In this document: piece after piece, positions 59,231-64,000 of the stretch
Numbering within the stretch: the stretch's first letter is position 1
Layout of the letters: each line of letters opens with the position of its first letter
Assembly (NCBI RefSeq): GCF_000204055.1
Contig: NW_006768775.1
Coordinates: 1,373,230 to 1,437,229, forward strand
Reading direction: 5' to 3'
DNA from: Melampsora larici-populina 98AG31
Lineage: Eukaryota > Basidiomycota > Pucciniomycetes > Pucciniales > Melampsoraceae
DNA length: 64,000 nt
Notes under the pieces: model-generated
What the model was told of the DNA's origin: nothing
Database searches by the model: none
The model's input: only the letters and a program-made list of their open reading frames with translations
Position numbers and translations under genes: made by a program

Positions 59231-60084
59231 CTCTTATGATCAAATAGATTGACACATACACGTGCTTCGAATCTAGCCACTAACCACACGATAGCCAACC
59301 ACTTTCCCCTCAAGTCCAGCGGTGAGAAATTCGAGACTGGTAGACATTTGACATGGCTGACTATGCAGTAGTTCGCTAATGGATTGGTGTTGTAGTAAGC
59401 TTATAATCGGGTCCCCTTTCCAATGAGTAAAACGACTGACTCTAATTCCATAGTTCGAGTACTGCCAGACCAGGTCTGAGAAGTTTGGAGTTGAGACAAT
59501 CCTTGAGTTCAGTGGCATTGATTGGCCCACGAGAGTTGAATTGTATTATGTCGCATTAGCAAGGCCTTCGGTCGCCCACAGGTATGAAGTCGGTTCGGAT
59601 AATTGGGATCCAGTTGGAGGCAAGCTGCTGGATGGAGAAAGAGGGAAGATGGACAAAAGGGCTGCAGGCAAAAAAGGGGCTAGTTGAGGACAAGTTATAA
59701 GAAGGTCAGAAAGGTCTTGAAGATTGAAGCATTGGGGACACAGAATGTCTTGCATGTGACATATGGGTTCATGGAGGTATGTTGACGTTTCCCCGCGTGA
59801 AATTCCAAACTTGAGTTTTCCAGATAGGCTCATCCAGTTTGCTAAGCGGAATTTTTGTTGCATGAGGAGTTCAGCCCAAGCTGAGAGCTCGAGGATGGTC
59901 AAGCTCTCTGATCACAAGATTTGTGACTAAGCGCTACCTAAGGCTAGGACACACAAAGGCAGATGAGATTAGATGCATTATGGACACAATTGCGACGCTG
60001 TCAACCCCCCTTGACGTTGAGGGGGGATCTGGCGGTCCTTGTGCATGAGGTTGCTGACTTCCCCAAAATAGGAGCAGTACAGCA
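59231..60084. other. Non-coding; two unassigned minus-strand frames
   Basis: Minus-strand frames at 59902-59546 (starts with TILELSAWAELLMQQ) and 59530-59273 are not repetitive but show no recognised domain; they could be parts of one unidentified gene. Confidence 0.25.
60004..60043 (-). repeat. Dispersed 40-bp repeat, copy 2 (inverted)
   Basis: Reverse complement of 57068-57107 with two differences, both within the central palindrome and symmetric (G to A on each side), so the palindrome is preserved. Confidence 0.8.
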
Positions 60085-61203
60085 ATGGCCAATCCTCCCC
60101 CTCTGCATCAACCTTTATCTTATCCAAGTCTGATACATCTGGATCCAAACCTGCAGGTAATTTCCCCCCAGGTTTTGAATTCAACCATCGCCACCTCCCC
60201 CCTCCAAATCATATCTCCAGCAAACTGGCTTCCAAGTCCAACAGGTGTAATTACTGGACAACCCCTTCAGCTTGCAATCATACCTCCTTCGATGAACTCC
60301 CCTAGCTGGAGCTTATCCCGATCTAGCAGTCTCACTCAAGTAAATCAAATGAATGAATCACCTTTGAATACTATGAATGATCCATCAAAAGTACAACCAA
60401 ATCCTGATGAACCGAAGAAGAAGAAGCGTAAATACACCAAACGAAAGACCTCAGATACATCAAAAAAAACAATCGACTGTGCCAACCAATTCAACTCATC
60501 CAAAAAAAAGTTTCACGGAAAGCTGAACTCAATTTGGAAGGGAAAATAGGATCATTTTGATAATTGAATGGTTGGGAACCGTGACTTCTAGTGGCACTCA
60601 ATATGATTGGTGTAAGGGAGAGATGGACATGGACACGCAAACAATCTATAGCAAAAAAGATCTCGGTGAAAAGATTTCTCAGCACTTGACTGATCAAGGT
60701 TTGCCAGGCCAAGATGGGAAAGGTGTTGAAACGCAGGTGAGTCAATGACATGATCTCTTCTTTTGGAAGACTTGAGCTAAAGTGTTTCAAAGTAGATTCA
60801 AAACCTTGAAATAGGCTTTACCATTGCTAATGACTTTTGCAACGGAACTGGTCAAGGCATTTTGGATGTTTTCAAAAAACAAGCACGAGAAGAGAAAATT
60901 CAAAACGGCTACGATTCTGATAGTGAAGAATGGAAGGCAATTGAGAATTCAACAAAATCAAAGTTTGACTGTATGTGCTTAGTCCACCTCGTCCTTGAGG
61001 TTTTGATGTGATACTGATGCATTCTTCACATAGAGCTTTTGTTCCAGAAGTGCGCTTACTACTACGATCTTCACCCTTTCATGTCCACACGGACTAATGT
61101 CATACCCCAAGCTGTGCGTGAAAGTGGCGATATTTTAGATGAAGAGGATATTCTGCCCTCGACAAAGCGCACAAGCCACCTTTTGCCAATAAGCAATGCA
61201 TCA
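60085..61203 (+). pseudogene. Myb/SANT-like rust family protein, frameshifted
   Basis: The open frame 60085-60549 encodes a Pro/Ser-rich N-terminal region ending in a basic nuclear-signal-like cluster, PKKKKRKYTKRK. A frame change near 60510-60545 (next to an A8 run) leads to IIEWLGTVTSSGTQYDWCKG and QGLPGQDGKGVETQ, ending at a GTGAGT donor (60737). The next exon from 60796 has IQNLEIGFTIANDFCNGTGQ then GYDSDSEEW, and the last has LLFQKCAYYYDLHPFM. The order W...K..L...I...GKGV..QI..LE..F..A.D...TGQGI...CP.Y..L.P.M..R is that of a DNA-binding-like domain I recall as abundant in rust genomes. The junction before LLFQK also gives a stop, so the copy is probably dead. Confidence 0.5.
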
Positions 61204-61382
61204 TCTGTTGGAATAAACTCATGTCACGTAACAGTTCATTTAATTACAAGTTAACAATCTAATGACCATTACATATGTTTAAGATATTTACTCAAACCTT
61301 TTGTACCAAACTATAACCTAACCATGACTTGTATCACATTTTCTATTTCATACCTTGTTGTTCGAAAACTTTCTTCTTCTTT

Positions 61383-61496
61383 CCTCATCAGTTTAAAAAG
61401 TTTTCTTCTCACAACTTCTTATCATAAAACACTCACTCCGGTCTTCCAGATCTCCTTTCCTGTTTACTGATAAGTTTGTTGTTGGATCTGATCAGG
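61383..61496 (+). repeat. 114-bp direct repeat, copy 1
   Basis: Matches 61563-61676 with one difference seen (TTTAAAAAG against TTTAGAAAG). Period 180 bp. Lies upstream of a copia primer site, so it is probably within that element's LTR. Confidence 0.85.
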
Positions 61497-61562
61497 TATG
61501 ATACAATTGTGCTAGTCATGTCTTTCTTATTATGTTTTGTTTATGATATAAAGAAATAAAAA

Positions 61563-61676
61563 CCTCATCAGTTTAGAAAGTTTTCTTCTCACAACTTCTT
61601 ATCATAAAACACTCACTCCGGTCTTCCAGATCTCCTTTCCTGTTTACTGATAAGTTTGTTGTTGGATCTGATCAGG
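61563..61676 (+). repeat. 114-bp direct repeat, copy 2
   Basis: Second copy, ending GATCAGG 17 bp before the primer-binding site at 61694. The 66 bp between the copies is AT-rich. Confidence 0.85.
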
Positions 61677-61693
61677 AATCAAAGATTCCTTTA

Positions 61694-61707
61694 GGTTATG
61701 AGCCCAG
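61694..61707 (+). promoter_or_regulatory. Primer-binding site of a second copia element
   Basis: GGTTATGAGCCCAG, identical over 14 bases to the primer site of the intact element at 34560. It marks the LTR-internal boundary of the element whose gag begins at 62658. Confidence 0.65.
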
Positions 61708-61839
61708 GCTTCCAGCCATATTCGATCAACAATAAAAGTAGACTAGAGTTTTAAATACGCTCTCCTGGCACGAGACCACGTCAATTTAAACTCGAAATAC
61801 TATTTCAAAAGGACACTAGTTTTCTAGAGTCTTCTCGGT

Positions 61840-62460
61840 ATATGAATTGACAAATTCGAACTATCTAATTTTGAATACCGGAGAACCAAATCTCAGCCCG
61901 AGCCCCGATCGCTACCCGTCGAGTAGTGGCTTGCCCGGCCCCCGAACCGACGGGTAGAGAGACCTCCCAAGCCCGTTCGGGGGTCCCCGAACGAGTTTTT
62001 TTGAAAAATTGTCTGCCCGAACCCCGACCGGGTCCCCGCCGGGGACTCGCTGGCTGGACCAAAAAGGGTCCCTCACCCAGGTTTGAACACCGGACCGGGT
62101 CATTTATCGATATTGATGCCAAATACATCGAAAAAAAGTGTCCACTTGATGTTTAAATTGCACTCAGGGCCTCACATCACAGCCATGGCAGTGCTGGCAA
62201 GGTTCCCATATGCTTGGTAGGGCCTCCCCTGACAATGGACTAGGTAGTTTTTACCTGTGATGGAGTGTTTTAAATACATTTTTTACTCGTCGGGTACCCG
62301 GCGGATAGTATTTTTTTCGATTTCTACGCCCGACACCCGACTCGCGGGGATCCCCGATCATCGGGGGTTGTAGAGCCTCCGCCCGAATCCCGGACCTATC
62401 GGGGACCCCGTCGGGTCCCCGATCGGGGGGCTGGTCCGGGGCTCAGGCTGAACCAAATCT
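61840..62460. repeat. GC-rich palindromic island
   Basis: About 600 bp in two blocks (61890-62100 and 62285-62450) packed with words such as CCCCGAACG, GGGTCCCCG, CGGGTACCCG and GGGGATCCCC in both orientations, in strong contrast to the AT-rich surroundings. It separates the copia primer site from gag. No gene; probably an inserted repeat. Confidence 0.6.
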
Positions 62461-62657
62461 ATTCAATTCAATACTGAAACCTTAACGATTACCCCACATT
62501 CAAACTGGATCCAATTACTGATTCAGAACCTAATCAATATCAAAATCAACCTCCCACCCTCCCGTCAAACTCAACTGTCGATCCTCATACAACCGATCGT
62601 ACACGAGACAACTCAACTGCCGATACTGTCCAATCTAACCAAACAGTCATCCGCACA

Positions 62658-64000
62658 ATGTTATCTAATGCCAATTCTTCCGTTTCTCATTCTTCGTTCC
62701 TCATTGCTCAAATACCGAAACTCAACGACACCAACCGAGTCGATTGGGTGCTGGGACTTAAGACCTATCTCAAGGGTCGCAAGCTATGGAAGCACGTCGA
62801 ACGCGACACTTCCCTACCTGAAGCTGATCTCAAGGATCTGGATAAGGTAGAGCAGCTTGAGTGTGAGCGTGCGTCACTGCTCAAGGTAATCTGTGCAACT
62901 GTCTCACCCACTCGTCTCCCAACCATTCGAGGAATCGAAAATCCCAAGGTAGCGTATGAACGTCTCATCGAACAAGCTACCCAGGACGATGGACTCGAGG
63001 TGGCATCTCTAATTGCAAAAGTTGCCACTACTCGATACACCAGAAGCGAAACCGTCACGACTTTTCTCGACGGCATCAGTGATCTTCACACAAAGTTAGC
63101 TGAGGCAACTGCAAGTGATAAGGACCTCAGCATAAGTGATAAGTTGTTAGCTGTATTCCTTCTACTTAGCTTTCCTGAAGAACAGTTTGGGACTATTCGT
63201 GATCAACTATTTGGTGATCTCAAAAACCTAACGACTGCAAAAGTCTTCTCACGAATTCGAACCAAGTCAGCACTGAGCTCGGTCGACGAAACTCCCATAG
63301 CGTTAGCTGTCAACGCTCGACCACCCAGTCGCCCTCCTCAGCGCACGACTATTCCAAGGACTGACAAGTCTCCGAACGCTCCGTGTGTTCTTTGTGAACA
63401 TTGGAACTTCTCTCACACTAACGTGGTTTGTTCAAGACAAAATTGTCGTCAGCCATCAAGACCTGCCACCAACACTCATCAGTCATCAGCCAACTCACTA
63501 TCAGACAATGAAAAGATAAGGCGATTCAATCAACTAGCAGCCGCAGGTGTGATAGGATTCAATGCTGAAGCGCAAGGGGCACACAATCCTCCACCTCCAG
63601 TCGAAAGCAACATCCAGACTCCGGCTTCGAGTGAAATACCCACTGCCGATTGCCAATTTGCAACTTCTTTCAACGTAGTCGCGGAGGATGCATCAATGGA
63701 AGTTTCTCTCACCATTTCGAACAACTACCCTCCTCCCACTGAGACTCACAAAGCGACTCTGGCTGACACAGCGTGCAACCGACACATGTTTGGTGATGTG
63801 ATGTTGCTAGATGACTTGAGGGATGTCAATCCAGTATGGATCAAGGTGGCTAATGATGATAAGTCTTCAAGGATTATGGCGAACAAGATGGGTACTGCGA
63901 AGCTACACGCATTCAAGCCGGATGGATCGTCCACTCTAGTTCAAATTCCCAATGTTCTGTATTCTCCCTCTCTACCTGCAAATCTAATATCAATCACTGA
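62658..64000 (+). CDS. Second copia element: Gag and protease, runs off the window
   Basis: Open from the ATG at 62658 to the window end (448 codons) without a stop. Gag: FLIAQIPKLNDTNRVDWVLG, then KVICATVSPTRLPTIRGIEN, FLDGISDLHTKLAEA and LLLSFPEEQFGTIRDQLFG. A knuckle-like CVLCEHWNFSHTNVVC lies around codon 255. The protease region begins ATLADTACNRHMFGD, where DTAC stands for the usual DSGA, and continues IPNVLYSPSLPANLISIT, the typical copia sequence just upstream of GAG-pre-integrase. It is clearly a different copia lineage from the element at 34213. The reading frame is also open upstream to about 62478 without another ATG. Confidence 0.85.
   Translation, partial: MLSNANSSVSHSSFLIAQIPKLNDTNRVDWVLGLKTYLKGRKLWKHVERDTSLPEADLKDLDKVEQLECERASLLKVICATVSPTRLPTIRGIENPKVAYERLIEQATQDDGLEVASLIAKVATTRYTRSETVTTFLDGISDLHTKLAEATASDKDLSISDKLLAVFLLLSFPEEQFGTIRDQLFGDLKNLTTAKVFSRIRTKSALSSVDETPIALAVNARPPSRPPQRTTIPRTDKSPNAPCVLCEHWNFSHTNVVCSRQNCRQPSRPATNTHQSSANSLSDNEKIRRFNQLAAAGVIGFNAEAQGAHNPPPPVESNIQTPASSEIPTADCQFATSFNVVAEDASMEVSLTISNNYPPPTETHKATLADTACNRHMFGDVMLLDDLRDVNPVWIKVANDDKSSRIMANKMGTAKLHAFKPDGSSTLVQIPNVLYSPSLPANLISIT

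Noticed and set aside
1..64000. CRISPR arrays, bacterial operons, ribosome-binding sites
   Set aside because: No regularly spaced repeats of the required kind and the splicing pattern is clearly eukaryotic.

Overview
The window looks like a transposon-rich chromosome segment of a basidiomycete, most probably a rust fungus (Pucciniales). Evidence: spliceosomal introns of about 47-90 bp with GTRNGT donors, a KDZ-transposon-associated CxC5/CxC6 gene of basidiomycete type, hAT and Myb-like families resembling those known from rusts, and several generations of nested mobile elements in an AT-rich background. The species cannot be fixed from sequence alone. There is one 100-base assembly gap (16317-16416).

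Region 1 (about 1-22 kb) is less AT-rich and holds the best-preserved genes. A full-length Helitron Rep/helicase gene (minus strand, 4672-9118, possibly longer at the 5' end) has three introns whose splicing restores one frame of about 1427 codons. Around it lie five small multi-exon genes (2862-3602 minus, 10240-11420 minus, 12837-13600 plus, 15108-15954 minus, 17531-18358 minus). They have almost no overall identity but the same exon plan, intron positions and motif pattern. I read them as a divergent local family with two tandem small beta-barrel (OB-like) domains. I do not recognise a named family, and this is the main candidate for an undescribed system. At 19296-21601 (minus) is a CxC5-CxC6 protein of the kind associated with KDZ transposons, intact except for one frameshift.

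Region 2 (about 22-34 kb) is mostly non-coding: inverted-repeat elements (23.35-23.90 and 25.82-26.30 kb), a possible gene fragment near 25 kb, and a decayed hAT transposase gene (28.9-34.2 kb). A 382-bp MITE with CACTG ends is inserted in a hAT exon, and a second insertion of about 1.6 kb splits its 3' half.

Region 3 (34213-40291) is a complete, recent Ty1/copia element: 347-bp near-identical LTRs, a GTTAT target-site duplication, an initiator-tRNA(Met) half-tRNA primer site, and gag-pol broken by three TGA codons and a 7-bp duplication. It sits in the 3' end of the hAT gene.

Region 4 (40.3-64 kb) is a graveyard of small elements. It holds a CACTA-type MITE, a deleted Tc1/mariner element, two copies of a 430-440 bp inverted-repeat element, a primer-site relic of a third copia element, and fragments of a phosphatidylinositol synthase gene and a tyrosine recombinase. 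It also holds the pol half of a Ty3/gypsy chromovirus-type element, a frameshifted Myb-like gene, a GC-rich palindromic island, and the 5' half of a second copia element that runs off the window. A short, possibly secreted peptide gene lies at 47442-47743.
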